In this document: in pieces, positions 35,781 through 45,374 of the stretch
How positions within the stretch are numbered: position 1 is the first letter of the stretch
Layout of the letters: each line of letters begins with the position of its first letter
Origin: Planctomycetaceae bacterium
GTDB taxonomy: Bacteria; Planctomycetota; UBA1135; GCA-002686595
Reading direction: 5' to 3'
Assembly: GCA_011525785.1 (NCBI GenBank)
Contig: WYBT01000021.1
Span: 62,001 to 126,000, forward strand
Length of the DNA: 64,000 nucleotides
Position numbers and translations under genes: made by a program
The notes under the pieces: model-generated
Database searches by the model: none
What the model was told of the DNA's origin: nothing
Seen by the model: only the letters and a program-made list of their open reading frames with translations

Positions 35781-37261
35781 TGGTCCAATCGATGCTTGCT
35801 GCGGTGTGCGTGCTCGCGCTGGTCGCGCAGGAAGGTCCGGTGTCTGCGCCGACCACGGCCGGCGCCGCGCCGAGTGTCGAGGCCGTGCTGAGTCGCTTCA
35901 CGATGCCGAGCTCCGGCTACTGGGCCGTGGAGAGTGAGCACCAGGAGTTTGCTCCGACGAGAGAGGTGTGGGAGCGCTCGGTTGCGCACATGCGTTCGAA
36001 CGCGCGCGCACGCGTCGCCGAGACGCCGTGGGAGGAGACCTGGATCAGGGAGCGCGTGTACATCACCGAGCCAACTTGGGTTCCGGCCGTCGCCCAGCGC
36101 TGGAAACAGCCGCCGCTGCATGTGCTGCGGTCCGAGAGCCTCGCGCGCAGCGGGGAGTGCTCTCAGCTCTGCAGTCGCGAGCGATTCGATGGCGCGCAGC
36201 CGTGGTCCGTCACGACAACGCGGATAGCGAACTCCGCCGAACTCGTGTGGTGGACGGGCGAGCCCGATCAGCCCAGGCGCATCCAGCGCGAGCGGCTGCG
36301 GCTCGAGCGCGGACGCTACGCCGGGGCCACCTACGCGGTGGCGGGCTTCCTGGACAACGCCGCGGCTTCGCTCAGGTTCGCGCGCGACAACGAGGGGGCC
36401 ATCGCGGGTGAATCGACGCTGTCGTGGTCGCTCGACCTGACGCGCCCGCGCAATCTCGCCGTGCTCGCGGAGTACGACCTCCCCGGCGGACTGGGCGAGA
36501 TTCCTGGTGGACGGCTGCACGGCGAGCACCAGCAGGCCGCCGGCGGCGCGAGCCTCTCGCTCGAGTGGAGCGATCCTTCGCACGCCAAGGTCGCGCGCCA
36601 CTTCGGCCGGTGGAACGAGCGAGACGAACTCGTGTTCGTCGAAGGCGAGCTGTACGCGCCCGGAACAGACTTCGTCACGACTCGCTGGATCGTTCGGCTC
36701 GCGCGCACTCGCGCGGAAGTCGGCGCGGACGAGTGCCGCTGGCGCCCGCAGGCTGGGGACTACGTCGTGGATCTGCGCTTCGATGGAGTGCTCAGCTACA
36801 GCGTGGGGGCCGAAGGACTGCCCGACGACGCGAGTCTGGCTGCGCGCAGCCGCAAGAACGCGTTGCGGCGCGCGGCCACGGCCCCGCCGGTTCGCGCAAC
36901 CGTCGAGTGTCGCGGCGGCGCGGCGCACGGCGGCGGCTCGCATGCGCTGGGGCTGGGCGCTGTGGACCTTGCCGCGCGAGAAGTCGGTGCGGTGGTTCCG
37001 ATCGAACTCGAGCTCGTCAACCGCGGGAGCGAGGCGCTCGGGCTCGGGGCGGTCGCGGCCGATTGCGGCTGCCTCGAACCGACCCTCGACGACCGCATGA
37101 TTCCAGCGCACGGCTCAGTTGTCTTGCGTGTTCGGCAGAGCATCGATCGCGTGGGCCCACGAGTATCCAACCTCCGCATTCCGATCCTCGCCGGCGGCTC
37201 GGGAGAGATCGTTGTCACCATCAACTTCATCGGCGCTCCGTCGAGCGGGACGGCGCGATGA
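35780..37261 (+). CDS. Exported protein of unknown function with C-terminal DUF1573-like domain
   Basis: A 493-residue exported protein with a signal peptide (about residues 1-17, ending ALVA). The central 370 residues are of unknown fold with many Trp and Arg. From about residue 405 to 487 the sequence fits the DUF1573/Ig-like pattern common in Planctomycetota: IELELVNRGSEALGLGAVAA, then DCGCLEP, then a strand-rich end. The start at 35780 overlaps the previous stop (ATGG read through TGA), and the stop overlaps the next ATG. Possibly a cell-surface structural or adhesion protein; function not assigned. Confidence 0.6.
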   Translation: MVQSMLAAVCVLALVAQEGPVSAPTTAGAAPSVEAVLSRFTMPSSGYWAVESEHQEFAPTREVWERSVAHMRSNARARVAETPWEETWIRERVYITEPTWVPAVAQRWKQPPLHVLRSESLARSGECSQLCSRERFDGAQPWSVTTTRIANSAELVWWTGEPDQPRRIQRERLRLERGRYAGATYAVAGFLDNAAASLRFARDNEGAIAGESTLSWSLDLTRPRNLAVLAEYDLPGGLGEIPGGRLHGEHQQAAGGASLSLEWSDPSHAKVARHFGRWNERDELVFVEGELYAPGTDFVTTRWIVRLARTRAEVGADECRWRPQAGDYVVDLRFDGVLSYSVGAEGLPDDASLAARSRKNALRRAATAPPVRATVECRGGAAHGGGSHALGLGAVDLAAREVGAVVPIELELVNRGSEALGLGAVAADCGCLEPTLDDRMIPAHGSVVLRVRQSIDRVGPRVSNLRIPILAGGSGEIVVTINFIGAPSSGTAR

Positions 37262-38190
37262 GGCTAGCGCCGCTTTGTCTCGTATCGGGCTTGGCGGTCG
37301 CGAGCGGCTGTGGCGCTCCGACGAAGCCCGCGGCGGGCGATCGTGGCCGCGAGGTCGAGCGCGCGACCGCTGTGTATGCCGCTTCGTACGCGCATTCAGT
37401 CTCGCTCGAGCGCGTCGACGCGCAGGGCTGGCTGGATTCGGATCCCAGGCCCTCGGGACGTCCCGACAGCGACTCGAGCCTGTTGAGTGGTTCGCTGAAG
37501 CTCGACTTCGAGGACCGTTTCGACGCGGCGCACGCAAGTCATCGAAGAGAGATAATCGGCGCCGACCTGCGCTACGAGTGGAGCGACCGGCGCGAGGGCG
37601 TTGTGATCTCGTCCGGTTCCGTGCAGGGTCGCGGTGCGGTGAGCGTCGCGAACAAGTCGGCGGACGCGGCGAACCAGCCGCCGCCGGGGCACGACCCCGC
37701 GGTGCTGTTCGACGGCGCCGACGCCGACGGTCCTGGCTGGACGCTGACGCCGCAGGCCATAGCGTTCCTGCTCGGGCCCTGCGGTGAGCTCGAGTTCGTC
37801 GACGTGAACACGAACGCGCCTTGCGTAGATCTGCTCACGACGCTGCGCCGGTCGACGCGCGCGGAAGTCGCCGCGACGCGCTTGCCGAGTTCCGCGGCGG
37901 ACGTCGAGACGTTTGAACTCAAGGGCTTCATCGAAGGTCGGGTCAAGAACGCGTGGAACGATCGTCCCGACGCGACGCAGGAGGACTCCATGCGCGTCGA
38001 ACTGCTCGGGCGCATCACGCGCGCTCGACGCGATCCGCGCTGCGTGTCGGTGGAGCTGAGCGGCGAACTCGTGTTCGACGTTCTCAGTTCGCAAGCGACG
38101 GCAGGCCCGGGCGGCGCCCCCGATCGACTTCATGTGCGCGCGCGGTCGCGCGGCCCGCTGCACATCGCGTTCACCGCCGAGCGGCGTTGA
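37258..38190 (+). CDS. Lipoprotein of unknown function
   Basis: A 310-residue protein with a clean lipobox (VASGC, Cys18). The rest has no family that I recognise; it looks like a mixed alpha/beta secreted domain with Cys pairs near residues 179 and 193. It overlaps the DUF1573-like gene by ATGA, so all three genes 35202-38190 should be co-expressed. No gene of the trio resembles anything else in the window. The following 195 bases hold the promoter of the GntR operon. Confidence 0.6.
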   Translation: MRLAPLCLVSGLAVASGCGAPTKPAAGDRGREVERATAVYAASYAHSVSLERVDAQGWLDSDPRPSGRPDSDSSLLSGSLKLDFEDRFDAAHASHRREIIGADLRYEWSDRREGVVISSGSVQGRGAVSVANKSADAANQPPPGHDPAVLFDGADADGPGWTLTPQAIAFLLGPCGELEFVDVNTNAPCVDLLTTLRRSTRAEVAATRLPSSAADVETFELKGFIEGRVKNAWNDRPDATQEDSMRVELLGRITRARRDPRCVSVELSGELVFDVLSSQATAGPGGAPDRLHVRARSRGPLHIAFTAERR

Positions 38191-38327
38191 GCGCCCTGGT
38201 CGCGTCGGACGACCGAATCGAGCTGCGCGGCTTCGGCGGCCTCGCTCGGGCCGCGCGCGGCGCTCGAGTGACGACCCGAGCCTGCGTCGCGCTCGAAGGG
38301 CTCGCCGAGAGATGGACGGGGAGGGGC

Positions 38328-38364
38328 TTGCGCGCCGCCGCTGGCCTGTGCATACTGTGCATAC
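38328..38364 (+). promoter_or_regulatory. Promoter with tandem operator repeats for the GntR-ABC operon
   Basis: A -35-like TTGCGC (38328-38333) and a -10-like CATACT (38351-38356) are separated by 17 bases. Overlapping the -10 are two perfect head-to-tail copies of the nine-base TGTGCATAC (38347-38355 and 38356-38364). The gene for the GntR-type regulator starts 22 bases later, so this is a likely autoregulatory operator. YtrA-type repressors normally bind inverted repeats, so the tandem arrangement is unusual. Confidence 0.5.
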
Positions 38365-38385
38365 GCAACAAGCACAGCGCGCCCC

Positions 38386-38802
38386 GTGAACGCCGAACTG
38401 TTCCTCTCCGCGAGCGATCCGCGGCCCATGTACCAGCAGATCGTCGACCAGGTGACCGCCAAGGTCATGGCCGGCGATTGGGCGGCGGGCGAGGCCTTGC
38501 CTTCGATTCGCGAGCTGGCGGCGGCGAGCCGGGTGAGCGTGATCACCGTGCGGCGCGCCTACGACGAGCTCGAGCGCGCGGGCGTGATCGCGACCCGCCA
38601 GGGCAAGGGCTCGGTGGTGGCCGAGCGCGACGACCTTCCGGCGGCGCTGATGCGCGAGGAACTGGCGCGACAGCTCGCCGCGTTGCTCGCGAGCGCTGCG
38701 CGGCTCGGACTGACTCGCAAGGAACTGCACCGCCTTCTCGACCAGACCGCCGACGCGAACCCGGGCGCGGCGAGCGCCTCAACGACACGCACCGGACGCT
38801 GA
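38386..38802 (+). CDS. GntR-family transcriptional regulator, YtrA type
   Basis: A 138-residue repressor. The winged helix-turn-helix occupies residues 10-77 (PMYQQIVDQVTAKVMAGDW, LPSIRELAAASRVS, VRRAYDELERAG, GKGSVV). Only about 50 residues follow, too short for an effector domain of the FadR or HutC kind, which places it in the YtrA subfamily. Such regulators sit in front of ABC operons and repress them. Here the ABC ATPase starts three bases after its stop. GTG start at 38386. Its likely binding site is the tandem repeat at 38347-38364. Confidence 0.88.
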   Translation: MNAELFLSASDPRPMYQQIVDQVTAKVMAGDWAAGEALPSIRELAAASRVSVITVRRAYDELERAGVIATRQGKGSVVAERDDLPAALMREELARQLAALLASAARLGLTRKELHRLLDQTADANPGAASASTTRTGR

Positions 38803-38805
38803 ATC

Positions 38806-39690
38806 ATGAGCTTTGCCTTTTCACTGAACGGGGTCGCCAAGCGCTACCCGCATTTCGAGTTGCAGGACATCACACTCGCGCTGCCCGAGGGCCAGGTGAT
38901 GGGCCTGGTCGGCGTGAACGGCGCGGGCAAGACAACGCTCTTGCGACTGATTACGGGCATCGCAGCGGCGGACGCCGGCGAGGTTCGAGTCCTGGGCCAT
39001 CGACTGCCTGCCGAGCAAGTCGCGGCCAAGCGCGAGATCGGCTTCGCCTCCGAGGACATGCGCCTGTACCGCACGCAGACGCTGCGCTGGCACATGGACC
39101 TGATGCAGCAGATCTATCCGGCCTGGAGCGAGGACTATGCGCGCGAGCTCGCGAAGCGATTCGACCTGCGCACGGACCAGGCGCTGGGCGGCTGCTCGCA
39201 CGGTCAACGCGTGAAAGCGCTGCTGCTCCTGTGCCTGGCGCGGCGGCCGCGGCTCTTGCTGCTCGACGAGCCCACCACGGGCCTCGACCCGGTCGCACGC
39301 ATCGAAGTGCTCGAGGCGCTCGCCGATGTGCTGCGCGACGCGGGCCGCAGCGTGCTGTTCTCCTCGCACAACACGCACGACGTCGAGCAGCTCGCTGACA
39401 CGATTACGTTCCTGCACAAGGGCCGGCTCGTCGCCTCCGCAGATCGGAACGAGTTCATCGACCGCTGGCGCCGCATCGTGTGTCAGGGCGCGTTGCCGTC
39501 CGGGCTGAGCGCGTGGCCCGAGATCGCCAGCGCGCGCGCCAACGGCAGCCTGGTCGAGATCAAAGCGCGGGCCTGGAACGAGAGCTTGCCGGCGCGTCTG
39601 GCCGCGGAAGGGCTGCAGGTGCAGCGAACCGACGCCATGGGTCTCGAGGACATCTTCATCACCGCTGTGCGCTCTGGAGGCGCGGCATGA
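38806..39690 (+). CDS. ABC transporter ATP-binding protein (YtrB-like)
   Basis: A 294-residue ATPase. Walker A is GLVGVNGAGKTTLL and Walker B RLLLLDEPTTGLDP, followed by SSHNTHDVEQL. The signature helix is degenerate: GGCSHGQRVKALLL, where LSGGQ is expected, though the SHGQ variant is tolerated in YtrB/CcmA-like ATPases. The C-terminal 80 residues are the accessory domain. It belongs to the YtrA-regulated class of exporters. It starts three bases after the regulator stop and is ATGA-coupled to the permease. Confidence 0.88.
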   Translation: MSFAFSLNGVAKRYPHFELQDITLALPEGQVMGLVGVNGAGKTTLLRLITGIAAADAGEVRVLGHRLPAEQVAAKREIGFASEDMRLYRTQTLRWHMDLMQQIYPAWSEDYARELAKRFDLRTDQALGGCSHGQRVKALLLLCLARRPRLLLLDEPTTGLDPVARIEVLEALADVLRDAGRSVLFSSHNTHDVEQLADTITFLHKGRLVASADRNEFIDRWRRIVCQGALPSGLSAWPEIASARANGSLVEIKARAWNESLPARLAAEGLQVQRTDAMGLEDIFITAVRSGGAA

Positions 39691-40364
39691 AACTGAATCT
39701 CCCGCTCGTGCGACTGTTGGTCGTCAAGGACTGGCAGCTGTTCCAAAAGCAGCTCGCGACGTACGTGCTCGCCGGCATCGTCGCGCTGTGCTTCCTCGGC
39801 CTCGCCGAGTCGTGGGCCTTCTACGTCGGCTCGCTGATGCTGCTGATCGTGATGGTCGCCGCGGCGTGCTTCTCGATCTCCACTTCGCTGGTCGTCGAGC
39901 GCAAGGAGCAGACGCTCTCGTTCGTGATGAGCCTGCCGGTCTCACCGCTCGACTTCACCATTTCGAAGCTGGCGGGCAACTTGATCACGTTCGCTGTGCC
40001 GTTCGTGATCCTGCTCGGCGGAACGCTGGCGACGGTGCTGCTCACGCCTCTGCCCGACGGGCTGTTCGTCTACGCCTTATTGATTTTCGCCTACATCCTC
40101 TTCGCGTTTGCGATCTCGCTGAGTGTGGCGATGTCGGTGGAGTCCGAGGGCTGGGCCACTTTCGCCATGATCGGCTCCATGGTGTTGATCAATCCCTACA
40201 TCATGGCCCTGGCGCAGATCCCCGACATCGATCAGCGAACTCGAGTCGACGCGGTGGTCTGGACGCTTCCCGCCGTAGGGATCCTGATCTCGCTGGTGGT
40301 GCTGTCGATCGCCGTCCTCGGCGCGACGACCTGGTTCCACGCTCGCAAGCCGGCCTTCAACTGA
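39687..40364 (+). CDS. ABC-2 permease (YtrC/YtrD-like)
   Basis: A 225-residue membrane protein with six hydrophobic segments. The loop RKEQTLSFVMSLPVSPLDFT is the coupling helix typical of ABC-2 permeases. ATGA overlap with the ATPase gene ensures equal synthesis. The acyltransferase gene begins five bases after its stop and may be in the same transcript. The substrate of such YtrA-regulated transporters is often a peptide or cell-wall antibiotic; none can be named here. Confidence 0.85.
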   Translation: MKLNLPLVRLLVVKDWQLFQKQLATYVLAGIVALCFLGLAESWAFYVGSLMLLIVMVAAACFSISTSLVVERKEQTLSFVMSLPVSPLDFTISKLAGNLITFAVPFVILLGGTLATVLLTPLPDGLFVYALLIFAYILFAFAISLSVAMSVESEGWATFAMIGSMVLINPYIMALAQIPDIDQRTRVDAVVWTLPAVGILISLVVLSIAVLGATTWFHARKPAFN

Positions 40365-40368
40365 AGCC

Positions 40369-41493
40369 ATGTCGAGCGAGCTCTCGCACGAGCGAGTGCA
40401 CTACCTGGACCACCTGCGCGCGCTGGCGATGCTCGCGGGCGTGTTGTTCCACGCGGCGCTCGCCTACAGCCCGCTGATGAGCGGCTACTTCCCGACCGCG
40501 GACCGACAGAACAGCCCGTGGGTCGACGCCGTGGTGTGGGGGTCGCATCTGGTGCGCATGCCGCTGTTCTTCCTCATCGCGGGCTTCTCCGCCGCCTGGA
40601 TGCTCGAGCGTCGCGGCGCGGGCGGCCTGTTCCGCCAGCGAATGCGCCGCATCGCGCTGCCGCTCGTCGTCGCCTGGCCGCTGGTGCACTGGGCGCTGAG
40701 CGCCAGCACCGTCTGGGCTGCGCGCAGCGTCGAGAACCCCTCGGCAGTGCTCGCGTTGGTGCGCTACCTCACCGAGCTGCCCGATCCGCCGTCGGCCCCG
40801 ATCACGCTCGCGCATCTGTGGTTTCTCTACTACCTGCTGCTCTTCACGGTGCTGCACTGGGCCTTTCGCACCCTGGGTCTGGCCCGCTACGGCGAGCGCG
40901 CGATCCGCGGCGCCGCGGCGTGGGTTCTGCTGGGACTGCCGCTGCTGGTCGCGCCTGCGCTCGCGACGGTCAGCGCTCCTCACCCGGCGCCGGAGAGCCC
41001 GCTGCCCCAATTCTGGGCGATCGCCTTCTACGGCGCGTTCTTCGCTCTGGGCGCGTTCGTGCACGGCGCGCCGGACTGGCTGACTCGCGCGCGCGCTCTC
41101 GCGCCCTGGCTCATCGTCGGATGCTGCGCGCTCTACGCGGCCTTCCTCTGGCGGCTGGACGCCGAACCTCCGGGAGAAGCACACCCCAGCGCCTCGTGGA
41201 CCGTCGCGCTCCTCGAGGCCTTCCTCAGCGTGTGGCTCACCGTGCTGTGTCTGCTGGCCGGCCAGCGCCTCCTGCAGCGCCCGAGCGCGACCCTCCAGTA
41301 CCTCGCTCGCAGCTCGTACTGGGTCTATCTGCTCCACCTGCCGATTCTGTTCGCGCTGCAGTACGCGCTCATGGATTTCGAGCTGGCCTGGCCGCTGAAG
41401 TTCGCCCTCGCGGGCGCCGGCACACTCGCGCTGTGCCTGCTGAGTTATCACTTGCTCGTTGCGCGCACACCTCTGCGCCGATTCGTGGGTTGA
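40369..41493 (+). CDS. Acyltransferase 3 family membrane protein
   Basis: A 374-residue protein with about ten transmembrane segments. The N-terminal motif HYLDHLRALAMLAGVLFHAAL carries the family R-x(10)-H pattern (Arg and the catalytic-region His), and the second loop has RMPLFFLIAGFSAAWML. This resembles the OpgC/YcfT group, which adds acetyl or succinyl groups to extracytoplasmic sugars or lipids. Close to the GT9 gene, it may decorate a lipopolysaccharide-like molecule. It starts five bases after the ABC permease stop. Confidence 0.87.
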   Translation: MSSELSHERVHYLDHLRALAMLAGVLFHAALAYSPLMSGYFPTADRQNSPWVDAVVWGSHLVRMPLFFLIAGFSAAWMLERRGAGGLFRQRMRRIALPLVVAWPLVHWALSASTVWAARSVENPSAVLALVRYLTELPDPPSAPITLAHLWFLYYLLLFTVLHWAFRTLGLARYGERAIRGAAAWVLLGLPLLVAPALATVSAPHPAPESPLPQFWAIAFYGAFFALGAFVHGAPDWLTRARALAPWLIVGCCALYAAFLWRLDAEPPGEAHPSASWTVALLEAFLSVWLTVLCLLAGQRLLQRPSATLQYLARSSYWVYLLHLPILFALQYALMDFELAWPLKFALAGAGTLALCLLSYHLLVARTPLRRFVG

Positions 41494-41564
41494 GGCGCGG
41501 CTTGGCGCGCGTCGTCGGGCCCCAACTGCCCGCGGCGAGCGCCGGGCGCTAACTTGCCGCTTCG

Positions 41565-42659
41565 ATGGCCGCCGCAGTTCTCTCGTCGCAGGCACGCATC
41601 CTGGTCGTGCGCCTCAGCGCCCTGGGCGATGTGATCAACACGTTGCCGACGGTCGACGCGCTGCGAAGTAGCTGGCCGCGCGCGCACATCGGCTATGCGG
41701 TCGAGGAGCGCAACAAGGACGTGATCGTGGGGCATCCCGCGCTCGACCGCGTGCACGTGCTCGAACGCAAGCGACTGCGCGCCGCGCTGGCGGCTCCAAC
41801 GCGCTGGCTGGAGCTGCGCCGCGAGCTCGCGCGCTTCGTCGGAGAACTGCGAGCGGAGCGCTATGAAGTCGCGCTCGACCTGCAGGGCAACCTCAAGGGC
41901 GCACTGCAGACTCTCGCCTGCGGCGCGCCGCGGCGGGTGGGCTTCGCGCGCGGTTTCTGCAAGGAGCTCAACCACCTGTTCACGAACGAGCACGTCACGC
42001 CGCCCGGCGCGACGGAGAAGCTCCACCGCGTGGAGAAGTTCCTCGCGCAGGCGGCGCACCTCGGCGCGGCCGTCGACGCACCGCGCTTTCGCTTGCCCGA
42101 CTTCAGTTCGAGCCGCGCGCGCGTGGCGCAATTCCTGCGCGAAGAGAAGCTCGGCGAGTTCGTCGTGCTGCACCCCGGCGCGAGCGGCAAGGGCGCGCTC
42201 AAGCGCTGGCCGGCGGAGCGCTTCGGCGAACTCGCGGCCCGCATCCGCGCGGAGTCGAAGCTCGCGAGTGTCGTCACGTGGGGCCCCAGCGAGCGCGACT
42301 TGGCGCACCAGGTCGTCGCCCACAGCGGCGGAGCTGCGCGACTCTCCCTGGCCACGAGCAGCGTGCTCGACCTCGCGGCCTTGATCGGCGCTGCGCGGCT
42401 GTTCGTGGGCGGCGACACCGGCCCGATGCATCTCGCCAGCGCGGTCTCGACGCCCACCGTGGCGATGTTCGGGCCCAAGGACCCGCGCACCTACGGTCCG
42501 TTCAACGCGCGCAGCCGCGTCGTGCTGCGCGGCGAGCCCGGCGCAGCGCGCATGCAGGACATCTCGGTCGAGGACGCCCTCACGGCTGTGCGCGAGCTGC
42601 TCGCGGCGCTCGAGAGCCCATCGGACACCTCGGTCTGGACGAGCGCGGCGCTACAGTAG
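41565..42659 (+). CDS. Glycosyltransferase family 9, heptosyltransferase-like
   Basis: A 364-residue GT-B enzyme similar to WaaC/WaaF. It has the N-terminal ILVVRLSALGDVINTLPTVD, the middle VALDLQGNLKGAL, the second-domain start FVVLHPGASGKGALKRWP, and the donor-site segment LFVGGDTGPMHLASA. In Gram-negative bacteria these add heptose to the lipopolysaccharide inner core, which points to a lipopolysaccharide-type outer membrane. Length is normal for the family. Confidence 0.92.
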   Translation: MAAAVLSSQARILVVRLSALGDVINTLPTVDALRSSWPRAHIGYAVEERNKDVIVGHPALDRVHVLERKRLRAALAAPTRWLELRRELARFVGELRAERYEVALDLQGNLKGALQTLACGAPRRVGFARGFCKELNHLFTNEHVTPPGATEKLHRVEKFLAQAAHLGAAVDAPRFRLPDFSSSRARVAQFLREEKLGEFVVLHPGASGKGALKRWPAERFGELAARIRAESKLASVVTWGPSERDLAHQVVAHSGGAARLSLATSSVLDLAALIGAARLFVGGDTGPMHLASAVSTPTVAMFGPKDPRTYGPFNARSRVVLRGEPGAARMQDISVEDALTAVRELLAALESPSDTSVWTSAALQ

Positions 42660-42736
42660 TTCCAACGTCCGAGGGGGGACGAGCCTGCGCCTGCGGAGCA
42701 CCGCCGTCGCGGCCCGGCGCCGTCGGACCCCGCTGC

Positions 42737-45364
42737 ATGTCCGCCGACTCCCGCACCGATCCCCACACCTCACAACCCGCCGATGCGGGCGATGCCCCGG
42801 CCTCGTTCGAGCTGGTCTGGACCGCCGACGGCGGCGTCGGCGACGGCGGCTGGGACCTCCCTGAGCGCTTCGAGCTCGCCCGCGACCTGGGCGACACGCC
42901 GCTGGGGCCGGTGTTCGTCGTGCGCGACAGCACGCGCGGAGGCGCTGCGCTGCGGCTCGAGATCGCGGCGAGCTCGATCGCGCCCACGGACGCCCAGCGG
43001 ACCGCGCTCGAAGAGGCCCTGCGCGCGGCTGCGCGCGTCGAGTCCGAGTACGTCGCGCGCTGCCTCGAGGTCGGCCGGCTCGGCGACGGGCGCGTGTTCG
43101 CGCTGCGTGAGCACGTGGCCGGCGAGAGCCTGGCCCAGCGCCTCGCGCGCGAAGGCGTGCTGCATCCCTCGCACGCGCTCGAGGTCGCGCGGCAAGTTGC
43201 GCGCGCGCTCGAAGCGCTGCACGGCGCGGGCCTCGCCCACGGCGGCGTGTGCGCGCGCAGCGTGTGGCTCGCGGCCCACGCGCCCAAGAGCGACGCCAAT
43301 CCGTTCGGCGTGCGCGTGCAACTGCTCGAAGCCGGCGCCGCGCGGCGCGAGCTGGGCGAGGGCCCCGACGCTGACTTGCGTGCGCTGGGCGAACTGCTCG
43401 GCGCGATGCTCGGGCCCGAGCCTCGCGCGGCGGCCCGCGGCGAGGCTGCGCTCGCGTTGGCCCAGGCCCTGCGCGCCGACGGCGCCAGCGCGTACGCGAA
43501 CGCCGAGCAGGTGCGGCGCGCGCTCGACGAACTACTTGCGACGCCGCTCGCCAGCGCAGCGCCGCGCGAAGAGCGACGCCCCCGCACAGCGGCGGCAGCA
43601 ACCGCAGCAGCGACCTCGGCGCACAGCGAGCCTGCTGCGGCCCCCGCGCGTTCGCTGGCGTTCAAAATCGCGGTCGCGGCGGCCGTGATCGGATTCTCCA
43701 GCGCCGGGTGGTTTGCCTGGAAGCGCGACGGCGCGGTGCAGGCTGCCGAGCGCAGCGCCGCCGATGCGCGCATGCAGTTCGAGCGCGCGGAGACCGAGTT
43801 GAAGCAGCGCGCGGACGCACTCGGGGCCGAGCTGGCGAACTCGAAGCAGTCGCTCGAGCGCCTGTCCGGCGAGCTCGCCGCAGCCCAACAGGTCGCGCGC
43901 GACGACCGCGCCAGCGCTGAACGCGAACTCGCCAGCGTGCGCGGCGAGCTGGAACGCGAGCGCGAGCGCGCGACGCAGCTCGCGCAGGGCCTGGAGAGCA
44001 CGCGCGGAGAGCTGCGCACCGCCCAGTTGCGGCTCGAGGAGTCCCTGGGGCGCTCGGATCCGTCGATGCGCGCGGCGCGCGGCCTGGACGCGGCGCTCGC
44101 GCTCCTCGAGAGCGGGCAGGCGGCCCAAGCCCGCCGCCAGGCGCAATTGCTCGAGTCCGAGGGCCTGTTCGGCGCGCGCCAGCACTTCACGAGCACGCTG
44201 GCCGAGGGCTTCGAGGCGCTGGAGCGTTTCGCGGCGTCGCGCGGGGCCGACGAACTCGACAAGGCTGACGTCGGGGCCGTGCTCCTCGCCGAGCGCGCGC
44301 TCGCGCAAGCTCGCGAGCAGCGCGCAGCGTTCGCGGCGGACAGCGCCGAGTGGATCGGGTTGGATCTGGTCGACGCGCCCGGCGCCGAACGCGGTGCGCG
44401 GGTCGACGCCACGCTCGCGCGCTTGAACGAGGCCACCCAGGCCGCGCAGCGCGAGCGCGATGCGCTGCACGAGCGCGACTGGAGCGCGCTGGCGGGCGGG
44501 GCGCTCGCCCAAGATCCCGCGCGCGCCTTCCGCCACGCCGAGCGCTTCGCCTGCGAGCACCTCGACGAGTTCGGAGCGCGCTTCGTGCGCGAAGTGCGCG
44601 CCAAGGCCTTGATCGGCGAGGGTCTCGACGTCGGACGGCTGGCGAGCTTCGAGCAACTCGGCGCCTGGGCCGCACGCGTGCGCGACGGCGTCGTGCACCT
44701 GCCCGACGACCTCGCGCGCGACTTGCGGCTGCTCGCCGATGCGCAGCGTTGGTACGACCGCGACGAGAGCAACGACGCGGGCCTCGATTTCTCCGCGGTG
44801 CGCGTCACGGCGTTCCCGACGCCGCGCAAGGCTTGGCGCGACGAACTCGCGCTGCAGTGGCGCCTCTCCGACGCCGAGTCGGGCTTCCCGCTGAAACAAG
44901 GTCAGCGCGCCTGGCGCGTTTCGATCGATCCCTCCGGCCAGCGCGAGTGGTGGCGCGAGAGCGTCGAAGGCGCCGATGGGACCGGGCTGCGCGTGCGCCG
45001 CGCTCGCTTCTCGGCCGATGGACGCACCGCGTTGGGCGAAGGCGTGCTGCGCATCGAGCGCCGCGGACAGAGCTACGCGATCGCGGGCAGCACGCTGCCG
45101 CTGCTCGACCTGCGCGCGCACGGCGAGAGCGTCATGGTCGCCGCCACGCCTCTCGATCCGGCGGCCGAAGCGCCCGCCGGGCTCGGCCTCTCGCCGCAGC
45201 TCGCCTCCCAGCTGCGCAGCGCAGCCGAGCGCGACGCCTGTCTGGTGTACACGCAAGGCGCCGTGCGGCGCTGGATTTCGCCGCGCCTGGGTCTGGTGCG
45301 CGAAGAGACGCAGACTCCCGAGGGCGTGGCCACAACTCAACTCGTGGGTCTCGAGCAGCAGTGA
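42737..45364 (+). CDS. Membrane-anchored pseudokinase with coiled coil
   Basis: An 875-residue protein. Residues 43-270 follow the PknB-type kinase fold, but all key residues are lost: the glycine loop reads LGDTPLGPVF, the beta-3 Lys is absent (AALRLEIA), HRDLKPxN is replaced by LAHGGVCARS, and DFG by LLEAGAARR. It is therefore predicted inactive. A Pro/Ala-rich linker leads to one transmembrane segment (308-326), then a long coiled coil (335-440), then a 430-residue extracytoplasmic part. The start at 42737 is chosen at the first residues with gene-like codon use. It heads a coupled cluster with two lipoproteins and an isomerase-like protein. Pseudokinases of this layout can act as scaffolds or ligand sensors. 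Confidence 0.75.
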   Translation: MSADSRTDPHTSQPADAGDAPASFELVWTADGGVGDGGWDLPERFELARDLGDTPLGPVFVVRDSTRGGAALRLEIAASSIAPTDAQRTALEEALRAAARVESEYVARCLEVGRLGDGRVFALREHVAGESLAQRLAREGVLHPSHALEVARQVARALEALHGAGLAHGGVCARSVWLAAHAPKSDANPFGVRVQLLEAGAARRELGEGPDADLRALGELLGAMLGPEPRAAARGEAALALAQALRADGASAYANAEQVRRALDELLATPLASAAPREERRPRTAAAATAAATSAHSEPAAAPARSLAFKIAVAAAVIGFSSAGWFAWKRDGAVQAAERSAADARMQFERAETELKQRADALGAELANSKQSLERLSGELAAAQQVARDDRASAERELASVRGELERERERATQLAQGLESTRGELRTAQLRLEESLGRSDPSMRAARGLDAALALLESGQAAQARRQAQLLESEGLFGARQHFTSTLAEGFEALERFAASRGADELDKADVGAVLLAERALAQAREQRAAFAADSAEWIGLDLVDAPGAERGARVDATLARLNEATQAAQRERDALHERDWSALAGGALAQDPARAFRHAERFACEHLDEFGARFVREVRAKALIGEGLDVGRLASFEQLGAWAARVRDGVVHLPDDLARDLRLLADAQRWYDRDESNDAGLDFSAVRVTAFPTPRKAWRDELALQWRLSDAESGFPLKQGQRAWRVSIDPSGQREWWRESVEGADGTGLRVRRARFSADGRTALGEGVLRIERRGQSYAIAGSTLPLLDLRAHGESVMVAATPLDPAAEAPAGLGLSPQLASQLRSAAERDACLVYTQGAVRRWISPRLGLVREETQTPEGVATTQLVGLEQQ

Positions 45365-45374
45365 ACCTCAACGG

